Assembly (NCBI GenBank): GCA_035304345.1
Contig: DATGQE010000027.1
Span: 1 to 64,000 of the forward strand
Direction: 5' to 3'
Source of the DNA: IDS-8 sp035304345
GTDB taxonomy: Bacteria; Pseudomonadota; Gammaproteobacteria; Steroidobacterales; Woeseiaceae
Length of the DNA stretch: 64,000 bases
This document shows, one piece after another, positions 33,928 to 41,998 of this stretch. Position 1 is the stretch's first letter; the number at the start of each line of letters is the position of its first letter. The notes under the pieces were generated by a model. It made no database searches. It saw only the letters and a program-made list of their open reading frames with translations, and was not told the origin of the DNA. The position numbers and the translations under genes were made by a program.

Positions 33928-34473
33928 ATGTCCGATCCGACCACGCTCGAATTCGCCATTCTCGGCCTGCTGTCGTCCGCGCCGCAGTCCGGCTACGACC
34001 TGATGCACGTCTTCGAGACCACCGCCATCGGCAACTACAGCAGCAGCCCCGGCGCGATCTACCCCGCCCTCAAGCGACTGGAGAAGAAAGGATTGATCGA
34101 CGGCGTGGTCGACGACTCGCAGGCGCTCCGGCCGAAGAAGGTGTTCCGCCCGACGGCTTCCGGCAGGCAGGCGCTGCGCCGCTGGCTGCGCGCCGGGATC
34201 ACGCGGGACGACGTCCAGCGCCGGCTCGACGAGCTGCTCCTCAAGTTCGCCTTTCATTCGCTGCTCGACGCGCGGGCATCGCGCGACTTCCTCGCGCGCC
34301 TGGCCGCAGCGATCGACGATTACGTGGCCGGGCTCAAGGAGCAGCGAAAGCTCTTTCCCGACGACGGACCGCCGCACGGGCGGATGGCGTTCGAGTTCGG
34401 CATCGAGCAGTACCGTGCCTGCGCGCGCTGGGCGCGCAGGGCCCTGCAACATTTCGAGGAACGGGAACGATGA
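33928..34473 (+). CDS. PadR family transcriptional repressor
   Basis: 181 residues from the ATG at 33928 with GGAG 8 bases upstream. The winged helix is at about 4-85 (LEFAILGLLSSAPQSGYDLMHVFE, SSSPGAIYPALKRLEKKGLI, GRQALRRWL), followed by the C-terminal dimerisation helices of the Vir/PadR type. It likely represses its own promoter, where a perfect dyad lies between -35 and -10, until an aromatic or drug-like ligand binds. It is translationally coupled (ATGA) to a membrane protein that may be its main target. Confidence 0.9.
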   Translation: MSDPTTLEFAILGLLSSAPQSGYDLMHVFETTAIGNYSSSPGAIYPALKRLEKKGLIDGVVDDSQALRPKKVFRPTASGRQALRRWLRAGITRDDVQRRLDELLLKFAFHSLLDARASRDFLARLAAAIDDYVAGLKEQRKLFPDDGPPHGRMAFEFGIEQYRACARWARRALQHFEERER

Positions 34474-35348
34474 AGCCGCTGAAGCTGATCGGATCGTGGG
34501 CGTGGCGCCTGGTCGTGGCGGGAGCCGGTTACGCCGCCGGCATGGTGCTCGGCGGCATCGCCGCCACGGCGCTGGGGCTCGAGCCGCCGCGATCCCCGCC
34601 CTCCGACGACCCCGCCGCCGGCGCAATGCTGCTGCTGCCCGGCGGCATGGCGCTCGCGCTGGGCCTCGCGGCGATGGCGAAGGGTCTCCCGGGAACGCGA
34701 TGGCAGCGCTGGCTCGTCCTCGGCACCTTCGCGTACGTGGTGAACGGCGTCGGCACGACCCTCGAGCTCAGCGAATTCTCGAACCTGGGTGGCGGACCGT
34801 TCTCGCTGGTCCTCAACCTGCCGGCGAGCTACCTGTGTGCGCTCCTCGTCGTCGCGTTGTTCCGCGCGTCGCCGGCGGCGGGTCTCGCGGACACGACCAG
34901 CGTCTTCAGCCTCCCTCCGGTTGCGCTCGCGGGCCGGTTGCTGCTCGCGTTCCTCGCCTTCCCGGTCCTGTACTTCGTGTTCGGCATGCTGGTCGCGCCC
35001 ATCGTGCTGCCGCACTACGAGCAGATCGATTTCATCATCGTCCCGCCGCTCGGCACCATCCTGTTCCTGGTCGCGTGCCGCAGCGTGCTGTTCCTGCTCG
35101 TGACGGTTCCCGTGATCGTCCGCTGGGGCCTGTCGCGCGGCCGGCTCGCGGTCGCGCTCGCCACCGGTCACTTCGCGGCGGTGGGGTTGTGCGGCCTGGT
35201 CCAGGCACAGTGGTTCCCGCCGGTGCTGCGATGGACGCACGGCGTCGAGATTCTCGCCACCTCGGTCGTCTACGGCGCGGTGCTCGCGTGGCTGCTCTTC
35301 CCGGTGCCGCGGGCGCCCGCCGCGGCGGCCGCTGCCGGCGACGCGTAA
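34470..35348 (+). CDS. Polytopic membrane protein coupled to PadR
   Basis: 292 residues with about seven to eight hydrophobic spans and an Ala-rich tail. No family recognised. The start overlaps the PadR stop by 4 bases, so expression follows PadR. PadR-linked membrane proteins are often efflux or stress-response components, but this one shows no transporter motif. The only recognisable trait is the hydrophobic profile with an acidic/Pro-rich loop near residue 40. Confidence 0.7.
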   Translation: MKPLKLIGSWAWRLVVAGAGYAAGMVLGGIAATALGLEPPRSPPSDDPAAGAMLLLPGGMALALGLAAMAKGLPGTRWQRWLVLGTFAYVVNGVGTTLELSEFSNLGGGPFSLVLNLPASYLCALLVVALFRASPAAGLADTTSVFSLPPVALAGRLLLAFLAFPVLYFVFGMLVAPIVLPHYEQIDFIIVPPLGTILFLVACRSVLFLLVTVPVIVRWGLSRGRLAVALATGHFAAVGLCGLVQAQWFPPVLRWTHGVEILATSVVYGAVLAWLLFPVPRAPAAAAAAGDA

Positions 35349-35367
35349 CGGCGAGCGGCGCTCGCGC

Positions 35368-36198
35368 CTAGAGGGCCGGGTTCGGCGGGCGGGTTTCGAG
35401 CACCTCGACCGGCGCGCCGAGCTCGAGCTCGCCGTCGGCGAGCGGAACCAGGTTCTGACCGAAGTACACCTCGCGGTCCGCGCCGCGCCGGTAACGGCCG
35501 AGCGTCGTCAGCGGCTCGCGCCCGGGCAGGAACTTCCCCGTCTCCGGATCGACGGTCACCATCACGCAGCGCGAGCACGGCTTCGCGACCGTGAGCTCGA
35601 GCTTGCCGATGCGGATGCGCGACCAGCCGTCTTCCGCGAACGGCTCGCTGCCCGCCACCACCAGGTTCGGGCGGAATTGCGACATGCGATGCACGCGATC
35701 CGTGCGCGTGTTGAGGTCGTCCAGCGAAGCCTGGGAAATGAGCATCAACGGATAGCCATCCGCGAAGCTCAACGCCCGCCCGACCTTCGCCCGGAAACGT
35801 TTCGTCTCGTGCCCGAGCCACAGCAGCCGGACGTCGGTGCCGAGCACGCCGCTGAACCATTCGTCCAGCGCGGCCGTCGTGGTCAGCGCCGCGAACTCGT
35901 CGCCCCAGACGGCGGTATCGAGCGGCTCGGCCGTGAATTCCGCTTCGCGCGCGACGATCTCGCCTCGCTCGGGATGCGTGATGCGCAACCCGCCGGCAAT
36001 CGGCCGCGCCACGACCCGTTGCAGCCCCGGGTACTGGCGTGCGGTGAGAAACCGGCCGTCCGGCCGCGCCACCATGTAGCGGCGATCGTGATCGATGCCG
36101 AGGAAACCCACCTGCGCCCGCTCCAGCGCCTCGCCGGCGGTGGACTTGATCGGGTACCGCCAGAGCTCGCTGAGTCGCATCCCGTTGCCTGCGCTCAT
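35368..36198 (-). CDS. MOSC-domain protein (YcbX/mARC-like)
   Basis: 276 residues: N-terminal MOSC beta-barrel domain (LSELWRYPIKSTAGEALERAQVGFLGIDHDRRYMV, about 7-120) and MOSC domain (about 125-270). The molybdenum-cofactor ligand is the Cys in VAKPCSRCVMVTVDPETG. Relatives reduce N-hydroxylated compounds such as N-hydroxylaminopurines using electrons from a ferredoxin domain. That domain is fused in YcbX but absent here, so a separate electron donor is needed. A second in-frame ATG lies six codons in. Confidence 0.86.
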   Translation of the reverse strand: MSAGNGMRLSELWRYPIKSTAGEALERAQVGFLGIDHDRRYMVARPDGRFLTARQYPGLQRVVARPIAGGLRITHPERGEIVAREAEFTAEPLDTAVWGDEFAALTTTAALDEWFSGVLGTDVRLLWLGHETKRFRAKVGRALSFADGYPLMLISQASLDDLNTRTDRVHRMSQFRPNLVVAGSEPFAEDGWSRIRIGKLELTVAKPCSRCVMVTVDPETGKFLPGREPLTTLGRYRRGADREVYFGQNLVPLADGELELGAPVEVLETRPPNPAL

Positions 36199-36532
36199 GG
36201 GGCTTCACCGGGTCGGTGCACGGCGGCAGAGCGCGTTGCGGAGGCTCTCCCCCGCCGTACGGTGACGGGCGTACGCGGCGGCTCGCGGCGATGCGGCTTC
36301 CGGATCATGGTGCTCGGGCTCGAACGGAGTGAGCCATGGTAGGCGCTCACCGCCCAACGACGCCAGCCTCCCCCCGCCGGGGGGATTGCCGGGAAGGCAG
36401 CTGCCCCGTGCCCGGTACCGCGCCGCCGCCAGGCGCGACGCGGGCAACCGGTATCCCTGGGCCGCCGGCAGCCTTTTTTCCCCGCGGGCCGGCTCCGCCC
36501 GTGCCGAAAGCACGCCGGCACGGCGCGTGCGC
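36199..36532. other. Intergenic region with strong inverted repeats
   Basis: No gene is supported. TCCCCCC-GCC-GGGGGGA at 36369-36385 is a perfect inverted repeat. Just after the stop of the long exported-protein gene, the minus strand can also pair CCGCCCGT with ACGGGCGG about 40 bases apart around an inner GTGCCG/CGGCAC stem (roughly 36490-36540). Neither is followed by a T-tract, so they may slow or protect transcripts rather than act as classic terminators. Confidence 0.4.
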
Positions 36533-39500
36533 TTACGGGCGGCCGGTGGTCGCGCGGTAGATGTGCGGCCCGCCCGTGTTGCCCGTCGGGAGCAGGTTGC
36601 CGGCCCGCGAGCGCAACACGCCGTAACGGCCGTCTGCGCTGAGCGCCGGCCGCTCGCTGTCGCCGTCGCCCGCATTGCCGTCGAGGCTCTGCGACAGGAG
36701 GAAGGTCGTCGGCGTGCAGCCCGCGCCCGCGCCGATACAGGTGTCACGGACGACGACCTGCCAGGCATCGTTGAAGTCCACGTTGCCCGGGACGAGGTTC
36801 GGGTCCAGGCTCGTGAACGCAACGAGGCGCGCATCGCCGCTCATGCCGACCATGGCTCCGCCCGTCGGCGACGGGAGCCCGGTGTGTCCGACGGAGACGA
36901 GCATCGTCTCGCCGGTGGCGCGATCGTGCAGGAACACGTCCGTGACACTGTTCGTGTCGTCGTCGAAGGTACCGTCCCCGTCGAGGTCGGCGAGATTGGT
37001 CGCACTCGAGGAGAACGCGACGTAGCGCCCGTCGTCGCTCAGGGCGACCGGCTGGAAGCCGATGTCGTCGAACCCGCCGGACTGCTGCTCGCCCGCGCTG
37101 TTCACGGAGACGCGGGTGATCGTCGGGACGCAACCGGGGGTGAAGCAGCTCTCGGCGACGAACACGTCGGAGCGGGCGTTGCTGTCGCCGGCGACGAGGT
37201 TGGTCGCACGCGACGCGAACGCCACGTGACTGCCGGTCGGGGTGATCGCCGGGAACATCGAGGCATTGTTGCCGGGCGAGCCGTCGGGCGCGGCGGAGAC
37301 GAGGAAGGTGATGTCTCCCTCGATGTCGCGCAGGAAGATCTGGCTCGACTGCGACGGCAGGTTCGTGAGCGGCGAATTCGACTGGAACGCGACCAGGCCC
37401 GCGTTGCTCATCGCCGGCCACTGGCTCGAGCCTTGCAGCGGGACGCTGCCGTCGGGCATGCGGCTCACGAGCGTGAGCGGCCCGAGGCACTCGACGGGAC
37501 CGACCGGCGGCACGCAGGTGCCGACGACGAAAATGTTGGGCAGGAACGTGTCGCTCGTGTCGCCCTCCACGAGATTGTTGGAGCTCGAGCCGAAGGCGAC
37601 GTGGTTCCCGTTCGGGCTCAGGCTGATGCCGCTCTGGACGGCGGTCAGTGCGCCGTTCGGCGAATCGCCGTCCAGGCCGCGCGCAGCGCAGCGCGTGACG
37701 CCCGTGCTGATGCGCCGCACGAACACCTCGCATCCCGCGGTGCCGTCGAGATTGGTCGCAGCCGAGGTGAAGACCACGACGTCGCCGTCCGCGCTGATGT
37801 CGTTGAGCAGCGTGCCGCCGTTCGCGCTGTCGCCGTTGCCCGCGACCGAGACGCGCGCCTCCGTCCCGATCCCGGTCTGTCCGCCGGCGGGTGCGATGGC
37901 AACGGTGTAGCTTTGCGAAGCCGTTTGCGGCGGCCCCCGGGAGTCCGTCGCCTCCACCGTGAACGTGTACGAGCCGCCGCTCGCGGGCGTGCCGCTCACG
38001 GTGCCGGTGCCCGCATCGAGAGCGAGGCCCGGCGGCAGCGCACCCGCCGTCACGGCGAACGTGACGGGGGCCATGCCGCCGGACGTGCCGATCGTCGCGC
38101 TGTACGCGGTGCCTTCCGTGCCGGCAGGCAGCGTCGCCGTCGTGATCGCCAGGGGATCGGGGGGCGCCACGTCGAAACGCGCCTCGCAGAGGAGGTCGGC
38201 GTCCATCGTCACCGTGCCGTCCGTGCAGTCGGGGTCGCTGTCGCTGCCCCACGAGAACTGCGAGCCCGCGTCCGGCGTGGCCATGAGCAGCACCTGCGTG
38301 CCCGCCGGGAAAGCGGCGCTGCAGATGGCGTTCTCGCTGCAGTCGATGCCCGCGGGGGCGCTGGTTACGCGGCCGCTCCCGAGGCCGGAGACGAGCACTT
38401 CCAGCGTGAACTCGCCTTCCGGCGGCGGACCGCTGCCGAAGATCACGTCGATCACGCGATCGCCGTCCATGCGCACCGTGCAGACCTCGGCGAAATCGCC
38501 GGTGACCGTCTCGCAGCCCTCGCCCCAGGAGTCGAAATCCTGCACCGAGCCGATGTCCACCCGCAGCGTGACCAGCGTGCCGTCGGAGAACACGTTCGAG
38601 CAGGCGCCGCCGGCGGCGGTGCCGCAGACTATCCCCGAGGGCACGCTGGTGACGACACCCGTGAGCGAGCCGGCCTGGTTCACGATCAGCGTGCGCCCGT
38701 TCGGTATGAAGCCCGAGCCCTGGCGGGCCGTGCCGGAGCACTGGCGCGCGACCACCACCTCGGAGGGGGTCTCCACGAGCACGTTCGTCTCCGTCGCCTC
38801 GATGACGGGCGGCGTCTCGTCGGGCATCGTCGTGTACGCCTCGCTCGCGATCGCGATCGGCCGCGACACCGGGTCCACGACCTCGGCGCGCAGGCGCTGC
38901 GCGTTGCAGCCGTCCGCGATCCGTCCGTCCGCGCCGACGCGCAGCACCCAGGCTTCCGTGAAATCGCCCATCGAGTCGGAATGACCGGTCACGAGGAAGC
39001 CGCCGTCGGCGAGGGCTTCGACGCCGTGCACGATCTCGTCGTAGAGGCCGCCGTACTGCGCGAACCATTGCAACCGGCCGTCGTCGCCGATCTTGAGCAG
39101 CAGGATGTCGTAGCGGCCGAACGTTTCGGGCTCGACCGCATCCTGCACGCTGGCCGCGAGCAGGAAACCGTTGTCGGCAGCCGGGGCGATCCGCCTGTTC
39201 TGCGCAGTCTCGGAACGCCCCTGGGGGTACTCCATCGCCCATACCGGCTCGCCGCTCGCGTCGATGCGGAGTGCCGCCGGCGGAGCGTCGCTCGCGGAAC
39301 GTTCCGGCGGGCGGTAGCCGCCGACGAGAACGGCGCCGCCATCTGCCGTCAGCCTGAGATCTTCGACGTAGAAGGTGTCGTAAGACTTCCGCCAGAGAAC
39401 CTCCCGCTCGGTCGAGTCCAGTGCGACGGCCCAGCTACCGCCGAATCTCGTGCCGGCGACGACCAGTCGGCCATCGTCCGCCGCGCGGAGCGCGAGCGGC

Positions 39501-41458
39501 GGGACCAGGCCCTCCACCAAGGCCAGGTAGGCGGTGGGATCCCGAAGCGACGGGCTCACCCACTCCGGTGCGCCCGATGCATCCAGCACGATCACGCGCG
39601 CGACCGCGGCGTCGTCCGTGCCGCTCACGACGAAGCGGCCGTCCGCCAGGGGCCGCACGGCGTCGATCGGACGCTCGGCCGACGCGATCGGGCCCTCGAT
39701 AGTCTGAACCCCGGGGCTGAAGCCCTGGAGACGGCGTTGCCAGCCTATTGCGCCCTGCGCGTCGAGGCGCGCAAGCCAGGTATGCGTGCCCTGCATGCCA
39801 CTGAGCACGTAACCGTCGACTGTTCCGCCGGCGCCGGGCACCACCTGGACGCCGAACGCATACTCTCCCGCGAGCTCCTCGGGCGGCTCGACGATCGGCG
39901 CCCCTTCGAACACGCCACCCGACTCGTCGAGCCGGATCAACTTGCCGGAGCCCATGCCGATGAAGCCGTAGCCCGGTCCGCCTGCGAAGGTGAGACCGAT
40001 AGAGGGCATCAGCGTGAACTCGATCTCATCCACGACGCCGGCGAAGAAACCCGCCTCCACCTCGAATCCGAACCCGACGATGGGGCTCTTCATCCGCCTG
40101 CACCCGACGGGGCAGTCCACCGTTGCGAGTACCTGCACGCGATGCTCGCCCTCCAGCCCCCGGACCAGCCGCGGGACGTCGGTTCCCGGGAGCTGCACCA
40201 CGGCCAGCGTGTCACCACCGAATGGCGCGAGGAAATTGGCAACGGCGGGAGCGCCGGGCGACCTCGCATCGGTGGCCGCCACGTAAACGCACCCGGGTCG
40301 CGGGAGCACGGCGCGGCATACCGAGGTCAACGCGTGGATGGTGTCACCGGCGAGATCATCGCGGCGCCAGACCTCCGCGCCGTTCGCATCCAGCAACACC
40401 AGTCGGGGCTCGTTGTGCTGGCGGAACGCCACGAGAATGCCTTCCGATTCCCCGTCGCCGTCCCGATCGTCGACCACGTGGAGCGCGTCGACCTTCGTTC
40501 CCACGAGCGTCGCCTGCCAGCGAATGGATTGCGGTGCGGCGTCCAGGCGCGCAACGACGACCCGCTGGTCGCCATCGCGGCCCTTCGCGTCGAAGGCTGC
40601 CACGGCACCGCCTCCCGGCAGCGCGCGCACCAGCCCCGGCAGGGCCAGCGGCTGCCGGTCGTCGTCGTTGCCCAGGAACGTGGACCAGAGCCGATCACCG
40701 GACGGGCCCAGGCGTACGACCCAGAGCCGTTGGACGAGGGTGGCTTGCCCGTTCCGGTTGACGGTGGCGGCTGCAATGGCTGCGACCAGCAACCCGCCGT
40801 CGGCGGGAACGTCGATATCGAGCACCGTCTCCGAGGTTCCCTCGTCGCCGAAGAAATAGTCTTCGGAGGTGAGCGGACCGGCGTCGTGCCGACGCGTCCA
40901 CGCCAGGCGGTCAGCGGCGTCGATGCGGGCAACCAGCAGGTCCCTGCCCGGCTCGAAGTACTGCACCGTGGGTACGTCGCTGGCGTAGCCGGCAACCCAG
41001 GCGCCATCGCCGCTGCCGTCACCGTCGCGGTCGGGTTCCGCTGCGATCTCGAAGAGGCTGACATACTCCCCCACGGCGCGGGCGGAACGCACTCCGTAGG
41101 TGCGCTGCCACTCGACGTCGCCGAACGCGTCGAGCGCGATGACCCAGGCATCGCTTTCGACACCGAGCGGCTCCGGCTCGCCGATACGCCCCAGGCCTGC
41201 GCCCCGCTGGTTCCAGGTGCCGGCCACGACGTAGCCGCCGCCCGGCCGCGCCGCGCCGGCCGCCGCGTAATCCCGCGCGGGACCGCCGAAGGACTTCGCC
41301 CAGGTGGGTGCCGCGGGCTGGCCGCCGGGTCCGGTGTCTTCTCCGGAGCTGCCGCCACTGCCGCTGCCGCCGGTGGCCAGGAGGCTGCCGATGCCGAGCG
41401 CGCCGACGAGGGCGGTCAGCGCGAGCCGGAACGGGGATGGGGACTTCGAGCGTGTCAT
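36533..41458 (-). CDS. Giant exported beta-propeller / Ig-like repeat protein
   Basis: 1641 residues. After a hydrophobic leader and a Gly/Ser linker (GGSGSGGSSG), about residues 50-830 form repeated propeller blades of the type WxxxYGG/DGGxxVAG (for example GGGYVVAGTWN, GDVEWQRTYG, DGGFLVTGHSDSMGD). Then come two bacterial-repeat modules with paired Cys (GIVCGTAAGGACSNVF, GIDCSENAICSAAFPAG, about 960-1100), a He_PIG/Ig-like domain (PLAITTATLPAGTEGTAYSA, about 1125-1215) and a TolB/WD40-like propeller (about 1230-1640, GDVVVFTSAATNLDG). Probably secreted or cell-surface. No peptidase, lectin or anchor motif was seen. It starts inside the preceding membrane-protein gene (ATGA overlap). Confidence 0.82.
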   Translation of the reverse strand: MTRSKSPSPFRLALTALVGALGIGSLLATGGSGSGGSSGEDTGPGGQPAAPTWAKSFGGPARDYAAAGAARPGGGYVVAGTWNQRGAGLGRIGEPEPLGVESDAWVIALDAFGDVEWQRTYGVRSARAVGEYVSLFEIAAEPDRDGDGSGDGAWVAGYASDVPTVQYFEPGRDLLVARIDAADRLAWTRRHDAGPLTSEDYFFGDEGTSETVLDIDVPADGGLLVAAIAAATVNRNGQATLVQRLWVVRLGPSGDRLWSTFLGNDDDRQPLALPGLVRALPGGGAVAAFDAKGRDGDQRVVVARLDAAPQSIRWQATLVGTKVDALHVVDDRDGDGESEGILVAFRQHNEPRLVLLDANGAEVWRRDDLAGDTIHALTSVCRAVLPRPGCVYVAATDARSPGAPAVANFLAPFGGDTLAVVQLPGTDVPRLVRGLEGEHRVQVLATVDCPVGCRRMKSPIVGFGFEVEAGFFAGVVDEIEFTLMPSIGLTFAGGPGYGFIGMGSGKLIRLDESGGVFEGAPIVEPPEELAGEYAFGVQVVPGAGGTVDGYVLSGMQGTHTWLARLDAQGAIGWQRRLQGFSPGVQTIEGPIASAERPIDAVRPLADGRFVVSGTDDAAVARVIVLDASGAPEWVSPSLRDPTAYLALVEGLVPPLALRAADDGRLVVAGTRFGGSWAVALDSTEREVLWRKSYDTFYVEDLRLTADGGAVLVGGYRPPERSASDAPPAALRIDASGEPVWAMEYPQGRSETAQNRRIAPAADNGFLLAASVQDAVEPETFGRYDILLLKIGDDGRLQWFAQYGGLYDEIVHGVEALADGGFLVTGHSDSMGDFTEAWVLRVGADGRIADGCNAQRLRAEVVDPVSRPIAIASEAYTTMPDETPPVIEATETNVLVETPSEVVVARQCSGTARQGSGFIPNGRTLIVNQAGSLTGVVTSVPSGIVCGTAAGGACSNVFSDGTLVTLRVDIGSVQDFDSWGEGCETVTGDFAEVCTVRMDGDRVIDVIFGSGPPPEGEFTLEVLVSGLGSGRVTSAPAGIDCSENAICSAAFPAGTQVLLMATPDAGSQFSWGSDSDPDCTDGTVTMDADLLCEARFDVAPPDPLAITTATLPAGTEGTAYSATIGTSGGMAPVTFAVTAGALPPGLALDAGTGTVSGTPASGGSYTFTVEATDSRGPPQTASQSYTVAIAPAGGQTGIGTEARVSVAGNGDSANGGTLLNDISADGDVVVFTSAATNLDGTAGCEVFVRRISTGVTRCAARGLDGDSPNGALTAVQSGISLSPNGNHVAFGSSSNNLVEGDTSDTFLPNIFVVGTCVPPVGPVECLGPLTLVSRMPDGSVPLQGSSQWPAMSNAGLVAFQSNSPLTNLPSQSSQIFLRDIEGDITFLVSAAPDGSPGNNASMFPAITPTGSHVAFASRATNLVAGDSNARSDVFVAESCFTPGCVPTITRVSVNSAGEQQSGGFDDIGFQPVALSDDGRYVAFSSSATNLADLDGDGTFDDDTNSVTDVFLHDRATGETMLVSVGHTGLPSPTGGAMVGMSGDARLVAFTSLDPNLVPGNVDFNDAWQVVVRDTCIGAGAGCTPTTFLLSQSLDGNAGDGDSERPALSADGRYGVLRSRAGNLLPTGNTGGPHIYRATTGRP

Positions 41459-41943
41459 GGAAACGTCCTGCGATCGAGCCAAAGGGAAACGAAAGCGGCC
41501 AGCACCACGGCGCAGGCAACGGCAAGGACGTCCATGGCATCGAACGTGCCGTTCACGAAGTAGCCGAGGGAGAGTCGGGCAGCCATTGCCGGGTGCTGGC
41601 CGAATTCGAAGAGCAGGTTCACGCCGCCCGCGATCGCGGCCGCCGGGAGGAGCGCCTTGCGGCTGCCCCGCGCCGCCGCCCCGAGGAACGCGAACGCGAG
41701 GGTGTGCAGGAAGCTCGGCAAGGGGCCGTTCACGGGCGCGGGCAGGCGAAGCACGGGCACGGGCGCCGGGAGCGATGCCGGCCAGGCCGCCAGGTCCGCG
41801 ACGGGTCGCGCCGCCAGGTAGTAGAGCGCGCCGATCGCGAGCAGGCTCGCGCCGGCCACCCAGAAGGCGAACACCGCCGCCATGCCCGGTCTTGCAGCTC
41901 CCTCGTGCATGCGACGGAACTTGGCCTGGGCCGGGCCCGGCAC
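41455..41943 (-). CDS. Small VanZ-like membrane protein
   Basis: Up to 162 residues from GTG at 41943; inner ATGs at 41910 or 41883 are possible. It has four to five hydrophobic spans (AVFAFWVAGASLLAIGALYYLA, PSFLHTLAFAFLGAAA, LLPAAAIAGGVNLLFEFGQ, VLAVACAVVLAAFVSLWL). The layout and FEFGQ..P / DVL pattern recall VanZ-like proteins, weakly. It is coupled to the giant exported protein by a 4-base overlap, so the two likely act together in the envelope. It is divergent from the CadC-like regulator. Confidence 0.62.
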   Translation of the reverse strand: MPGPAQAKFRRMHEGAARPGMAAVFAFWVAGASLLAIGALYYLAARPVADLAAWPASLPAPVPVLRLPAPVNGPLPSFLHTLAFAFLGAAARGSRKALLPAAAIAGGVNLLFEFGQHPAMAARLSLGYFVNGTFDAMDVLAVACAVVLAAFVSLWLDRRTFP

Positions 41944-41998
41944 GCCTGATGGCGGGGTAATGAAGCGCTAATGGTTTCTTGACGGTGTCGTTCGGCCT

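Noticed and set aside
36329..41563. Plus-strand open frame of about 1740 codons opposite the giant exported protein
   Set aside because: No signal peptide, repeats or family; Arg/Asp/Gly-rich antisense shadow of a clearly structured protein.
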